Shown here: piece by piece, positions 1 to 8,461 of the stretch
Layout of the letters: every line of letters begins with the position of its first letter
Numbering within the stretch: the stretch's first letter is position 1
Source of the DNA: an uncultured Porphyromonadaceae bacterium
Lineage (GTDB): Bacteria; Bacteroidota; Bacteroidia; Bacteroidales; Muribaculaceae
Reading direction: 5' to 3'
Assembly: GCA_947176925.1 (NCBI GenBank)
Contig: CAMWSN010000003.1
Span: 1-38,471, forward strand
Length of the DNA: 38,471 nucleotides
The notes under the pieces: generated by a model
The model's input: the letters and a program-made list of their open reading frames with translations, nothing else
Told to the model about the DNA's origin: nothing
The model's database searches: none
Made by a program: the position numbers and the translations under genes

Positions 1-1146
1 GCTATGGAGGAGTCGCAGCCAGATGTCAACACGTTCATTATCAGTAAATTTACTGTGATAAATAAGAACCTTTGATCCGAAGACGCGTTGGAGGCGCTCA
101 GTCAATTGAGTGGTCAGTGCAATTTCCGGAACAAGGAAAAGGACCTGTTTGCCGTCGCGTAACACTCGGTCAATAAGGTGGATATAAATCTCAGTTTTTC
201 CGCTTGAGGTTACTCCGCGCAGCAAGTTAACCGTCTTCCCGTCTTTTTCCCATAGGTCAAGGAGTTGATTCCTGACTCCGGTTTGCGCGGGACTAAGAGT
301 AGGGAGGGGGAATGTTTCGGCTCCTTCCTGAGCTGCAAAGCGGTTAATTACTTTTGTTTCGGCAATGAGTAAGCCCTTGTCGATTAGAGATTTGAGGATG
401 GCAGGAGAAACCTCTGCGCGCTCTAATAGCCTGGACTTTTCCACTAAGCGTTCGCCGGCCGAATGAAACTGGAGCATAGTCAGCAGGAGTTTTTCTTGCT
501 TTGCCGCGCGACCGATAACGGCGAAGGCCGAGGTGCGCCATCCCTGCGAGTCTGCGTCCGGGGGAAGTGAAATCAAGGTGCGTTTTTGTGAGCGGTATCG
601 CTCAATCACCTTCTCACTAATCATGGCTAATCCGCGTTCAATCAATCCTGAGACAGCTCGGTCTGGAGCTGCGCTTAGTCCTGTTTTTTTTGACAGATCG
701 CCTAAGGAGATCCTTCCTTCATTGCACAGAGTTACAAACATCAGGGCCTCTTCGTCCGTTAGTCCGATTATGTTGTCGGGGTCCGCATCTGCAGCTGGTT
801 CAATGAATGTTTCGCTTTCGAGTTTTAGCGCAGAGGGTAGTGCGGCTCGCATCACTTCACCGATTGAGCAGATATAATAATCCGCCATCCAGCGCCAGAA
901 TTTCAGCTGCGGATTACATAATATAGGGTCATCGGGGCGATCAATCAAGCGGCTTATCTCTTTTACTTCAAATCCTTTAGGCGCAATCGGGGTAAGCGCC
1001 TCAACAATTCCCGTATAGAATTTGCGACGTCCGAATGGAACCAGCACACGGCTTCCTATGCTAATTTTACCGCGCATTGATTCGGGTATGGCATAGGTGA
1101 AAACCGCATTTAGCGGCAGCGGCACTATTACTTCGGCAAATTCCAT
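1..1146 (-). CDS. priA: Primosomal protein N' (replication restart helicase PriA), N-terminal part, cut by window start
   Basis: Minus-strand reading from the ATG at 1146 stays open to base 1 (382 codons), so the C-terminal half, including the zinc-binding region and most helicase motifs, lies outside the window. The start MEFAEVIVPLPLNAVFTYAI is the typical PriA 3'-DNA-end-binding domain. Around residue 330 follows the Walker A motif GVTSSGKTE, then FLVPEIALTTQLTERL and YHSKFTDNERVDIW, which are hallmark PriA helicase motifs (I, Ia and following). PriA reloads the replicative helicase at stalled forks and D-loops in the cytoplasm. The gene stands alone: its 5' side faces a 280-base gap with no recognisable -7/-33 promoter on this strand. 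Identification is very secure; the open left end is only the window edge. Confidence 0.96.
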   Translation of the reverse strand, partial: MEFAEVIVPLPLNAVFTYAIPESMRGKISIGSRVLVPFGRRKFYTGIVEALTPIAPKGFEVKEISRLIDRPDDPILCNPQLKFWRWMADYYICSIGEVMRAALPSALKLESETFIEPAADADPDNIIGLTDEEALMFVTLCNEGRISLGDLSKKTGLSAAPDRAVSGLIERGLAMISEKVIERYRSQKRTLISLPPDADSQGWRTSAFAVIGRAAKQEKLLLTMLQFHSAGERLVEKSRLLERAEVSPAILKSLIDKGLLIAETKVINRFAAQEGAETFPLPTLSPAQTGVRNQLLDLWEKDGKTVNLLRGVTSSGKTEIYIHLIDRVLRDGKQVLFLVPEIALTTQLTERLQRVFGSKVLIYHSKFTDNERVDIWLRLLHS

Positions 1147-1154
1147 CTTATTTT

Positions 1155-1175
1155 AAGGTTTAAGGTTTAAAGTTT
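1155..1175. repeat. Three tandem 7-base units upstream of priA
   Basis: Units AAGGTTT, AAGGTTT and AAAGTTT lie head to tail just upstream of the priA start, inside its likely leader. A short GC-rich inverted repeat (TCCCC / GGGGA, 1187-1200) lies a little further upstream. No function can be assigned. The remainder of the gap up to 1270 is AT-rich and shows nothing else recognisable. Confidence 0.5.
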
Positions 1176-1270
1176 CCACCTTCAACTCCCCGCAGGGGGA
1201 CGTGATTATGTTAATTTAAGTATTGTGAAATTTTTAACATTTTGAATTAACGCTTTTTAGTAATAAAATT

Positions 1271-1302
1271 CTTGCAAGTTTACATAATTATTATTAACTT
1301 TG
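1271..1302 (+). promoter_or_regulatory. Bacteroidetes-type promoter for a candidate small RNA
   Basis: CTTG (1271-1274) and TAACTTTG (1295-1302) are separated by 20 bases, matching the -33/-7 layout of the Bacteroidetes housekeeping sigma factor (consensus TTTG, 19-21 bases, TAnnTTTG). The same CTTG variant with 20-base spacing occurs in two other promoters of this window. It points towards the 3' end of queC, and no plus-strand protein gene follows. Confidence 0.6.
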
Positions 1303-1306
1303 CATT

Positions 1307-1428
1307 GCTGAAAGCCTCTCTCCTGAGAACTTTTCAGCCATCGTTTTGTTAGACAATAAGAATTATATACTTGAATTTTGGTTATGAGGGAGGTGCGTGT
1401 CTGTGAAGATGCGCACTTTCGTTTTTTT
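1307..1428 (+). ncRNA. Candidate small RNA of about 120 nt between priA and queC
   Basis: The stretch starts about 5-7 bases after a good -7 box and ends in a terminator-like hairpin with a T-run, so promoter and terminator frame a short transcript on the plus strand. The 5' end forms a hairpin (GCTGAAA at 1307-1313 with TTTCAGC at 1332-1338, plus an inner TCTC/GAGA helix). A long-range alternative helix is possible: CCTCTCTC (1315-1322) with GAGGGAGG (1386-1393), eight pairs including one G-U. No credible protein is encoded. Its 3' end overlaps the queC stop codon in antisense. I do not recognise it as 6S, SRP or tmRNA. Both ends are predictions from sequence only. Confidence 0.4.
1393..1428 (+). 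terminator. Intrinsic-type terminator of the candidate small RNA
   Basis: GTGCGTGT (1393-1400) pairs with ATGCGCAC (1409-1416) over an 8-base loop, followed by TTTCG and seven T residues (1422-1428). The T-run lies on the plus-strand side only, so this terminates plus-strand transcription, although both flanking protein genes are on the minus strand. Confidence 0.55.
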
Positions 1429-2098
1429 ATTCCTCAGCGAAATCATCAATGTAAATTGTGGTGTCAATTATGCCGGCTTCGGCCAACGATTCGCGGCGTT
1501 CGCGGCATGTCCCGCAGACTCCGCAATGGTGTTCGCCACCTTTATAGCAGCTATAAGTCGTTGAGTAATCAATACCTAAGTCACGGCCGCGCATGGCTAT
1601 CTGAGCCTTGGTCATGTTGGTATAAGGTGCGCGCAGTTCAATCGCCTCATACGTCCCGGCAGCAATGGCGTGGGCCATGGCGTCGATAAATTCGGGCCGA
1701 CAGTCTGGGTAGATGCTGTGGTCCCCGCTATGATTGGCAAGCATGACGGCCCTGAGTCCGCGGCTTTCGGCAAGTCCGGCTGCCGTGGCAAGCATGATGC
1801 CGTTACGGAAGGGAACGACCGTGGAACGCATGTTCTCATCCTCATAGTTTCCCTCCGGTATCGCATCCCCGCCTTCAAGAAGCGATGAATGGAAGTATTC
1901 TCCCATAAAGTCAAGATGAATCTCAAGGAGCTCAATGCCCAATGTCTCACAATGGCGCCGAGCGCATGCTAATTCTCGCATGTTATGGTTTGAGCCGTAG
2001 ATGAAATTTACGGCCAAAGCGATTGTATCCTTATAATCATAAAGGAGGGTAACGGAATCCATGCCTCCGGAAAGCACTATCAACGCGTCTTTTTCCAT
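1427..2098 (-). CDS. queC: 7-cyano-7-deazaguanine (preQ0) synthase QueC
   Basis: The protein has 223 residues from the ATG at 2098. The start MEKDALIVLSGGMDSVTLLY contains the PP-loop motif SGGxDS near residue 10, which binds ATP. Near the C-terminus CYKGGEHHCGVCGTCRERRE provides the zinc-binding cysteines typical of QueC. The enzyme converts 7-carboxy-7-deazaguanine to preQ0 with ammonia and ATP in the cytoplasm. The frame is open upstream to 2224 but would then run through the end of queF and add 42 residues unlike QueC, so the 2098 start is chosen. It lies 25 bases after queF, whose enzyme uses its product, and is last in the C69 peptidase-queF-queC unit. Confidence 0.96.
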   Translation of the reverse strand: MEKDALIVLSGGMDSVTLLYDYKDTIALAVNFIYGSNHNMRELACARRHCETLGIELLEIHLDFMGEYFHSSLLEGGDAIPEGNYEDENMRSTVVPFRNGIMLATAAGLAESRGLRAVMLANHSGDHSIYPDCRPEFIDAMAHAIAAGTYEAIELRAPYTNMTKAQIAMRGRDLGIDYSTTYSCYKGGEHHCGVCGTCRERRESLAEAGIIDTTIYIDDFAEE

Positions 2099-2123
2099 AA
2101 TCTTTTTTTGTATGGGGATTAAT

Positions 2124-2594
2124 TTATACCTGTGAGGCCATTTGGGCGGCGAGACGGATGGGGAGGAGAGATTGATGAGCTTCGTCGGCCCACTGGGCGA
2201 AGGGGCGTATGGAGATACCGCCACGGGGAGTGAAAAGTCCGATTACCTCAATGTAGCGGGGCGACATAAGTTTGATCAGGTCTTTCATTATTATGTTGAT
2301 GCAATCTTCATGAAAGTCGCCGTGATTGCGAAATGAAAACAGATAGAGCTTCAAGCTTTTGCTCTCGACCATTTTTTCGCCGGGAATATAGTTAATAATA
2401 ATGTGTCCGAAGTCGGGTTGACCGGTTTTAGGACACAGGGAGGTGAACTCCGGACAATCAAGCGTCACTAAATAGTCATGTTCGGGATGCTTGTTTGGAA
2501 ACCATTCCAGCAACTCGGCCGAATAGTCCGTAGGATAGACGGTATGATTTGAACCCAGAAGGGTAACGTTCTCTAATTCTTTATCTGTACGCAT
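2124..2594 (-). CDS. queF: NADPH-dependent 7-cyano-7-deazaguanine reductase QueF
   Basis: The 156-aa protein is of the short, single-domain (YkvM-like) QueF type. [13 protein letters not shown] holds the catalytic cysteine that forms the thioimide with preQ0. [16 protein letters not shown] is the QueF signature for NADPH binding, followed by FHEDC with the conserved His-Glu. It reduces preQ0 to preQ1, the base inserted into tRNA by Tgt in queuosine synthesis. The gene lies 40 bases after the C69 peptidase gene and 25 bases before queC, so the three are probably cotranscribed. The leader is too short for a preQ1 riboswitch, and none is visible. Confidence 0.97.
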   Translation of the reverse strand: MRTDKELENVTLLGSNHTVYPTDYSAELLEWFPNKHPEHDYLVTLDCPEFTSLCPKTGQPDFGHIIINYIPGEKMVESKSLKLYLFSFRNHGDFHEDCINIIMKDLIKLMSPRYIEVIGLFTPRGGISIRPFAQWADEAHQSLLPIRLAAQMASQV

Positions 2595-2634
2595 ATATAA
2601 ATATAAAAACCTGAAAATCTCTAAACCCTAAACA

Positions 2635-4269
2635 TCACAGCGTTTTTTCCTTAAACTTATCGCCGGTTTCGTTAACGATGGAGCGGAAATAACGTTCATT
2701 GTAGCCGCCATATTCTGGTTGCACTGGGAGGTTTGTCTCCGTGCGTTTAAATGAGCCGTCTTCATTTTGCTTTTTGATATTTCCGTCAAGAAACTTCACC
2801 GTCAGGAAATCATTCAGAGCAAAGAAAGCCTGAGTGGCGCCATCGGCAAGATTATGGCTTGCCCATGTCAGCATGGCGCGTTGCTCTTCAAGGGGTTTAT
2901 CCTTGGTCAACTCCTTCATCTGCTCGTTGGTCTTGGCGGCAAGGTCTTCGCGCTCTTTTTGCACCCGGCGAATATCGGGAATCATCTGGCTGTAACGGTT
3001 ATATGCCTGATTGGCAACGAGATTGTGAGCCCAGAAGGCCGCGTCGCGACTAATCGTGTAAAGGTCGCCGTTGCCCACTTCGAAACAGTGGGGGACCTTA
3101 GTCATGCAGCTGTATACAGGCGAGTAGACCGTGGTGTTGGCGTCGTCACATCCAAACCATAGCGTTCCTTTCATTCCTTCGGGAACTTGATCGTTACATT
3201 GGGCCACAAACGAGAAACCGGTCTGCTGAGTCGCGATGGCGCGTTCGTGGAAATACTTGACCGAGTCAACTTCCCAGTTCATCGGACGCCAGCGGTAGGG
3301 GACATCAAACGCACCGGCACCTATGTCCTGGGTCATATCCATCGGAGTACCCTCAAAATGGTCTCTCATGGCCCATTGCATGGCCTTGACATCAATCTCC
3401 TTTTCAGGCTTTACCCAAAGAGGCATAGGTTCGCCGACCCCTTCCATGGCCCACGGCAGATAGGGTGCGGCGGCCTCGGGAGCGAACATGTTGAAAAAGC
3501 TCCATACGCGTGCGTCACATGCTCTGACGGCTCCATGATCATAGACCTGATAAGCTTTAGAGAAGCTGAAGAGCGAATCCGGCCCTTCGTAGTAACCTTT
3601 TTCGCGTGCGAAGTCGATTACGTCAGGTGCATAGAGCGTTTCGGGATCGTTGAGCGGGAATTGGTGGATACGGGGATTGTTGGCATGACCGGAAATATAT
3701 CCGTCAGGGATTCGTCTGGCAACCCAAACGGCTCCTTTGTGTCCGGGCCCTTTGCCTATCATTTCCATTATCCAAGCCTCATTCGGGTCGGCAATGGAGA
3801 AGGATTCACCCTCTGATGCGTAGCCGTATTCATTGACCAGGTCAGTCATGATTTTAATGGCTTCACGGGCGGTTTTGGCTCGCTCAAGAGTAATATAAAT
3901 CAGTGAACCATAGTCTATTCCACCATTGTCGGTATCCCAAAGTTCCTCGCGGCCGCCCCAGGTGCTTTCCGCCATTGCGAGCCCATGCTCATTGATGTGA
4001 CCGATGGTAGAGTAAGTTTCCGCGGGCTGGGGGATCTCACAGAGGAATTTTCCGGAATCCCAATCATAAACCTTGCGCATCTCACCGGGGCGATGGGCTC
4101 CTCCGGGGGTTGAAGGCATGTCACCATAAAGGGTATGAGAGTCAGCTGCATAGGTAATCATGACTGAGCCGTCGTTCGCGACACCCTTAGCGGCGATGAG
4201 ACTCGTGCAGGGTAGGGCCGCAGAAGCTGACCCAATGGCTGCAAGAGCGATTAAAAGTCGTAATTTCAT
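2635..4269 (-). CDS. Secreted peptidase family C69 (dipeptidase, Ntn-hydrolase)
   Basis: From the ATG at 4269 the protein has 544 residues; the frame extends to a TTG at 4281, which is less likely. MKLRLLIALAAIGSASA is a signal peptide, and shortly after it comes Cys in LPCTSLIAAKG. In C69 enzymes this cysteine becomes the N-terminal nucleophile after processing. The following GVANDGSVMITYAADSH, STIGHINEHGLAMAEST and GGIDYGSLIYITLERA are family-typical. It probably cleaves dipeptides or small peptides in the periplasm or outside the cell. A divergent promoter region lies upstream (4293-4324), and queF and queC follow closely. The link to queuosine synthesis is probably only operonic. Family assignment is firm; the substrate is unknown. 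Confidence 0.92.
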   Translation of the reverse strand: MKLRLLIALAAIGSASAALPCTSLIAAKGVANDGSVMITYAADSHTLYGDMPSTPGGAHRPGEMRKVYDWDSGKFLCEIPQPAETYSTIGHINEHGLAMAESTWGGREELWDTDNGGIDYGSLIYITLERAKTAREAIKIMTDLVNEYGYASEGESFSIADPNEAWIMEMIGKGPGHKGAVWVARRIPDGYISGHANNPRIHQFPLNDPETLYAPDVIDFAREKGYYEGPDSLFSFSKAYQVYDHGAVRACDARVWSFFNMFAPEAAAPYLPWAMEGVGEPMPLWVKPEKEIDVKAMQWAMRDHFEGTPMDMTQDIGAGAFDVPYRWRPMNWEVDSVKYFHERAIATQQTGFSFVAQCNDQVPEGMKGTLWFGCDDANTTVYSPVYSCMTKVPHCFEVGNGDLYTISRDAAFWAHNLVANQAYNRYSQMIPDIRRVQKEREDLAAKTNEQMKELTKDKPLEEQRAMLTWASHNLADGATQAFFALNDFLTVKFLDGNIKKQNEDGSFKRTETNLPVQPEYGGYNERYFRSIVNETGDKFKEKTL

Positions 4270-4292
4270 ATTCAAAAGCAATTTTTTCTCTG

Positions 4293-4324
4293 CAAATTTA
4301 CGATTTTATCCGCAAACATGCAAG
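4293..4324 (-). promoter_or_regulatory. Promoter of the C69 peptidase-queF-queC operon
   Basis: Read on the minus strand: CTTG (4324-4321), 20 bases, TAAATTTG (4300-4293), a good match to the Bacteroidetes -33/-7 layout. The predicted start near 4287 leaves a leader of about 18 bases to the ATG at 4269, which supports that start over the upstream TTG. Confidence 0.65.
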
Positions 4325-4327
4325 TCA

Positions 4328-4359
4328 TTTGCAAGTTTGCGCAATTTTTATTAACTTTG
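4328..4359 (+). promoter_or_regulatory. Promoter of the 155-aa gene and porU
   Basis: TTTG (4328-4331), a 20-base spacer and TAACTTTG (4352-4359) match the Bacteroidetes promoter consensus exactly. Transcription would begin near 4366, about ten bases before the ATG at 4376. It stands almost back to back with the minus-strand promoter: only three bases separate the two -33 elements, so the two units could share control. Confidence 0.7.
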
Positions 4360-4375
4360 CGCGTTATTATATACA

Positions 4376-4843
4376 ATGAAAACCATCATATTCACAGATA
4401 ACGGAACTATTCGAGTCATTGCCGACTCCGCTTTAGGGAGAAACTGCCACCCGTGGTTTCTGCCTGATTTCGGACGTGACTGGACCTGGCATTGCGCTCC
4501 TGCGCTGAGGATTTCACGCCTTGGCAAAGGCGTGCGTCCCGAGTTTGCCGCCCGTTATGTTGAAGAGCGCACCTTGGCATGGATTCCGCAGGCTCTGGAT
4601 AATCCGGCCGCTGATTTCATGGATGGAGCCCTGGTCTTAGGCGATTGGATTCCCGTCGGCGAGCAGGGGCTGACATCTGATGAACGTGATGCGATTGTCA
4701 CTACAGCAAGGTTTTCAACAATCAAGCAAGGCGATGTTCTGATTCTCGATTCAGCGTCCGCCACGCGCCAACCTATCAATATCAATGAAAAAATCCTCCT
4801 GGAGTTAGATGGCCGTAACGTTGTCGACCTCAGGATTAAATAA
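4376..4843 (+). CDS. Uncharacterised 155-aa protein upstream of porU
   Basis: The protein begins MKTIIFTDNGTIRVIADSAL, has no signal peptide or membrane segment and is probably cytoplasmic. Tryptophan-rich patches (HPWFLPDFGRDWTWH, AWIPQAL, GDWIPVGEQG) stand out, and the C-terminal part (DVLILDSASATRQPININEK) reads like a beta-rich fold. I cannot name the family. It starts ten bases after a predicted transcription start and ends nine bases before porU, so it is cotranscribed with porU. Codon use and an exact fit between promoter and next gene support a real gene. A role in type IX secretion would be only a guess from position. Confidence 0.8.
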   Translation: MKTIIFTDNGTIRVIADSALGRNCHPWFLPDFGRDWTWHCAPALRISRLGKGVRPEFAARYVEERTLAWIPQALDNPAADFMDGALVLGDWIPVGEQGLTSDERDAIVTTARFSTIKQGDVLILDSASATRQPININEKILLELDGRNVVDLRIK

Positions 4844-4852
4844 TCTGCCTCA

Positions 4853-7800
4853 ATGAAAAAAATCATATCTCTCCCTTTTCTTATCCTTATGGCCCTTATG
4901 GGCTTTACATCGGCTGCCGTTTCTTATGTTGAGCCGTCATCATCAATACTCAATTCCGGAAAGTGGGTCAAAATCCGCGTGGAATCTGACGGAGTCTATC
5001 AGTTGACCGACTCGGAACTCGCATCCTTGGGATTCACCAATCCGGAAGAAGTCAAGGTCTATGGTTATGATCCGACGCTTCTGTTGACCCATAACTTCAA
5101 CGTTATTCCTGCTGATTTGAACCAACTTCCCTCGCTCTTCTCGGCCGGAAAACTCGTGTTTTATGCCAAGTCAAATATTAATTTGGAGCCGGAAATATGG
5201 CGTTATGAAAAATATAAGGCGTCAATCAATCAACCCGAGGCAGATTATCCCACCCCGGCTCAGTTTGAACATAAGAAGCATGTTTTCTCCCGCGGAGCAA
5301 CTTATTTCCTGAGTGATATTGCCGGCAGCAGACTTGAGCCCGAGGACATTTCCGCGCCGCAAACCATTGAGGAGAATGCCGTGAAATTTCATTCTTCCGT
5401 TATTCATTTTGAGGAAGATAAGAATCACTTTGGCGTTGGCGGCATAGTGTATGTCGGCGACGTATTTCGTTCGGCGTCAGATACGTTTACTTATCCCTTT
5501 GAGCTGAAAAAGGTTGCCAACAGCGGCCTTGCACGCCTTCAATTCCAGGGCCTTGATACCTACGGCGGGAAAAAAGCACCGCTGCTTGCTACCGTTAATA
5601 ACGGAGTGCGCAGTCTTGAGGCTGTCGGTGCTCAGATGTCAATCGTCGCCACTTCGGCAACCCATCAGGCCATCGGCACTTACCGCCGCTATCAGCAACT
5701 CCTTTTCCCCGTAACCTCCGCGCCGACTTCCTATGAACTTACTTTTAGTGTCAGTCCCGAGTTTACTTCCTTCCAGCAGGGAGCCCTTGACTATTGGACC
5801 CTGGTTTATTCCCGCGAAAATGATTTGAGCGACGAATCGCAAGTAATGATGTGTTTTGACTCCAAAACTCTATCTAAGGGAACTCAATTTGCCGTCCGTA
5901 ACCTCGATGAAGGGTCTGACTGGCGTTTCTGGGATGTCACCAAACCACTTGAAGTCAAGCAGTGTCAGATGGTTGAGGGTGATAACTCTCAATTGGTAGG
6001 TTGCGTCAAGAACGTTCCGTCCGCTTATGAGGCTTCTTACATTGCCGCTTTCGACCTGAACCGCACTTTGCCTTCGCCTGAAATTGTCGAGACCGTCGCT
6101 AACCAGAATCTTCATGCCATGAAGACTCCGGATGCAGTCATCCTGACCTCCGGACTGTTTCTTGACGTGGCTGAGGAACTTGCCGATGTGCACCGTCGGC
6201 TCCAGGGCTATGATGTTCGTGTTGTGGACCAGCAGCAGATCTTCAATGAATTCGGCTCCGGAAATATTTCTCCCGAGTCGGTGCGTCGCTTTATGGCTCA
6301 CTTGAACCGTAAAGAGGGTGGGAAACTCAAGGCGCTGATTATCTTGGGCGGAGCGGTCGTGGACAATGCCAAATCCGTCAAGCCTTTCGGTTCTGCAGTC
6401 GTGACATCCCAAAACGAGTGTTTCGACGACGATACCTACGAAGTCCGCAGCTTCTATTCCGATACTTTCTATGGTCGCTTCTCCAATCCCAAGACCTCCG
6501 GAAACTGGGGCGTGCGCCATGTCTACTATCAGGTCCATGGCAATGATATGGATATTGCTGTTGGACGTATCCCGCTGACTTCCCCCGCCGATATTCGCTC
6601 CTATATTAAAAAGGTTGAGGATTATCTGACGGACAAACCGCATGTACCCTCACCCGGCACTATAGTCGTCGCCTCTGACTATGAGGGAACTCCCGGTGCT
6701 CCGATGCACTATGCCGATGCCGAAGCCGTTGCCCGTCCTCTTGCTGACCGCTTTGAGAAAGAATTGACGGTTATTCGACCTGCCGCTAACTTTTACAGTA
6801 CCGTGAATTTCAAACTCGGCCAGAAAGTTCTCCTTTCGAGCCTGCGTAACGGGGTTGGTCTTATGCTCTACTTCGGTCATGGCCGCTTTGATGAAATCGG
6901 CTCTGTCAACGGTGACTTTCTGATGCCGTTGCATCTGGCGGAAAGTTACGTAAGCCCCGGCCGCTATCCTTTCGGTTTCATCGGCTCATGTAACGTAGGT
7001 CGTAGCGATGTCAATCCTGACAACGTTCCCAACTTCCTGCTGAAAAATAAAGACGGCGGATTTATCGGTCTTGTGGCTTCTACCCGTGAAGTATTCCAGC
7101 AGGAAAACGGTATTCTCGGCCTGCAGTTCGTCAAGGATTATGATGCTGCTACCGACGGCACTCTTTGGGGTGATGTCTACAAGCGAGCCCAATCCAAAGC
7201 CGTCACGGCTGCCGCGACTAACCGCCGCACGCTGCTCAATCACCTTTGCTACACTTATATCGGTGACCCATTGGTCCCCGTCTATAAGGCTGACCGTAAA
7301 GTCGCAATTCATAAGGTTAATGACGATAACGCCACTCTTTACGTAGGAGCCTCAAACCGCCTTGAAGGGGCAATCATGACTGCCTCCGGAGAACTTGACC
7401 CCGGATTTAACGGCACCATTGTCCTTAACATTTTTGATGTTCCATCCGTGCGCCGCAATCTGATTGCTCAAGGGATGACCTCTGACAGCGAATACATGGC
7501 ACAGATTACGGAGGACTTCACTGTACTCAAGCAGGTTGTCGGTCAGGTTAAAAACGGTCGTTTCTCCGTAGATTTCAATGCCCCGCATCCGCTGACTGAA
7601 GGTACTCAGCGAATTCAAGCCTATGCATACAGCAGCGACGAATCTCAGCGAGCCCTCGGTTATATCGCCGGCCTGACATCCACGTCTGAACATAACCGCG
7701 AGATGATCCCCTCTAAGGGTGAACTGAAGATTCTCTCTCTCGGGACTGATGAAGCCTCGTTTGACCGTTGCTCCTCCGGTCAGCCTGTAATATTCGCTGA

Positions 7801-8293
7801 AATATATGCCCCCAACGGACTTTCCACCGAGGGCCTCCTGCGCTCGTCGCTCCGACTCTCGATTGATAGTCGCGGCCATGCTGACGCCATGCAGTTGGTC
7901 AGCTACGTGGGTGATGACGTCTATAAACTCGTTTATCCTGCCGGGACACTGCCCGGAGGACGTCATACGGTGGAACTTCTCGTTAAAGACGAATATGGCA
8001 GTGAAGACTACGCTGAACTCGAATTTGCTGTCAATAATGTGACCGAAGTTGAAATCAAGGCCGAACAGTCCGCCCCCGGCGAAATCACTGTTGAAAGCGA
8101 CTTGTCAGCCGATGCCGATGCGCGTATCATAGTTGAAACCCTTAATGGCGAACTTGTCAAGGACCTCAAGGCCTCGACCCTTCCTGCAACCATTACAGGC
8201 CTTACCCCCGGGGTATATCGCGTCTATACCCAGCATCGCGGCGAACGCTTCATCGGTTCTTCGCCCAAATCCGTTGTCATCGTCAACGACTAA
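4853..8293 (+). CDS. porU: Type IX secretion system sortase PorU (C25 gingipain-like family)
   Basis: The 1146-aa protein has a signal peptide (MKKIISLPFLILMALMGFTSA) followed by WVKIRVESDGVYQLTDSEL, the usual PorU N-terminal beta domain. The C25 peptidase domain spans about residues 425-800 and has the catalytic His in LYFGHGRFDEIG (His676) and Cys in GFIGSCNVGRSD (Cys713). The C-terminus (about 1065-1146, ending GVYRVYTQHRGERF...SVVIVND) resembles a type IX sorting domain, as is known for PorU. PorU sits on the outer surface, removes the C-terminal sorting domain of cargo and attaches it to A-LPS. Length and active site look intact. The usual neighbour porV does not follow. Confidence 0.93.
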   Translation: MKKIISLPFLILMALMGFTSAAVSYVEPSSSILNSGKWVKIRVESDGVYQLTDSELASLGFTNPEEVKVYGYDPTLLLTHNFNVIPADLNQLPSLFSAGKLVFYAKSNINLEPEIWRYEKYKASINQPEADYPTPAQFEHKKHVFSRGATYFLSDIAGSRLEPEDISAPQTIEENAVKFHSSVIHFEEDKNHFGVGGIVYVGDVFRSASDTFTYPFELKKVANSGLARLQFQGLDTYGGKKAPLLATVNNGVRSLEAVGAQMSIVATSATHQAIGTYRRYQQLLFPVTSAPTSYELTFSVSPEFTSFQQGALDYWTLVYSRENDLSDESQVMMCFDSKTLSKGTQFAVRNLDEGSDWRFWDVTKPLEVKQCQMVEGDNSQLVGCVKNVPSAYEASYIAAFDLNRTLPSPEIVETVANQNLHAMKTPDAVILTSGLFLDVAEELADVHRRLQGYDVRVVDQQQIFNEFGSGNISPESVRRFMAHLNRKEGGKLKALIILGGAVVDNAKSVKPFGSAVVTSQNECFDDDTYEVRSFYSDTFYGRFSNPKTSGNWGVRHVYYQVHGNDMDIAVGRIPLTSPADIRSYIKKVEDYLTDKPHVPSPGTIVVASDYEGTPGAPMHYADAEAVARPLADRFEKELTVIRPAANFYSTVNFKLGQKVLLSSLRNGVGLMLYFGHGRFDEIGSVNGDFLMPLHLAESYVSPGRYPFGFIGSCNVGRSDVNPDNVPNFLLKNKDGGFIGLVASTREVFQQENGILGLQFVKDYDAATDGTLWGDVYKRAQSKAVTAAATNRRTLLNHLCYTYIGDPLVPVYKADRKVAIHKVNDDNATLYVGASNRLEGAIMTASGELDPGFNGTIVLNIFDVPSVRRNLIAQGMTSDSEYMAQITEDFTVLKQVVGQVKNGRFSVDFNAPHPLTEGTQRIQAYAYSSDESQRALGYIAGLTSTSEHNREMIPSKGELKILSLGTDEASFDRCSSGQPVIFAEIYAPNGLSTEGLLRSSLRLSIDSRGHADAMQLVSYVGDDVYKLVYPAGTLPGGRHTVELLVKDEYGSEDYAELEFAVNNVTEVEIKAEQSAPGEITVESDLSADADARIIVETLNGELVKDLKASTLPATITGLTPGVYRVYTQHRGERFIGSSPKSVVIVND

Positions 8294-8332
8294 CATCTCT
8301 GAATTACTCAAGGCCGAAGGTCTTGCATTAGG

Positions 8333-8370
8333 TTAACCCCCCGCTAGCATCATTGCTCTCGGGGGGTTAA
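8333..8370. repeat. Perfect 11-bp inverted repeat after porU, possible terminator
   Basis: TTAACCCCCCG (8333-8343) and CGGGGGGTTAA (8360-8370) are perfectly complementary around a 16-base loop, 40 bases after the porU stop. There is no T-run on either side, only AAAA after the right arm, so it is not a textbook intrinsic terminator. It may stop or stabilise the porU mRNA 3' end. The rest of the gap to 8461 is AT-rich, with a second imperfect palindrome near 8404-8424 and no clear -7 box. Confidence 0.6.
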
Positions 8371-8461
8371 AAATGTAAGTTCTTCAGCCTTTGAAGTGAA
8401 CTTTTAAGCGCTAAAAAGCGTTAAATTATTGCAAGAAAAATTAATTGGAAACTATTTATTT

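Noticed and set aside
2098..2224. N-terminal extension of QueC to 2224
   Set aside because: It would run over the end of queF, and the extra 42 residues are proline/serine-rich and unlike QueC, whose usual start is at the PP-loop strand.
2595..2634. preQ1 riboswitch before queF
   Set aside because: Only 40 bases separate queF from the upstream gene, and no pseudoknot-like pattern or C-rich loop is visible. The operon promoter lies before the C69 gene.
5870..6643. 257-codon open frame antisense to porU
   Set aside because: It lies wholly inside the PorU catalytic-domain coding region, has no promoter or family signature, and similar long antisense frames occur under several other genes here (3187-3816, 30914-31567, 35962-36684). 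It is a by-product of codon bias.
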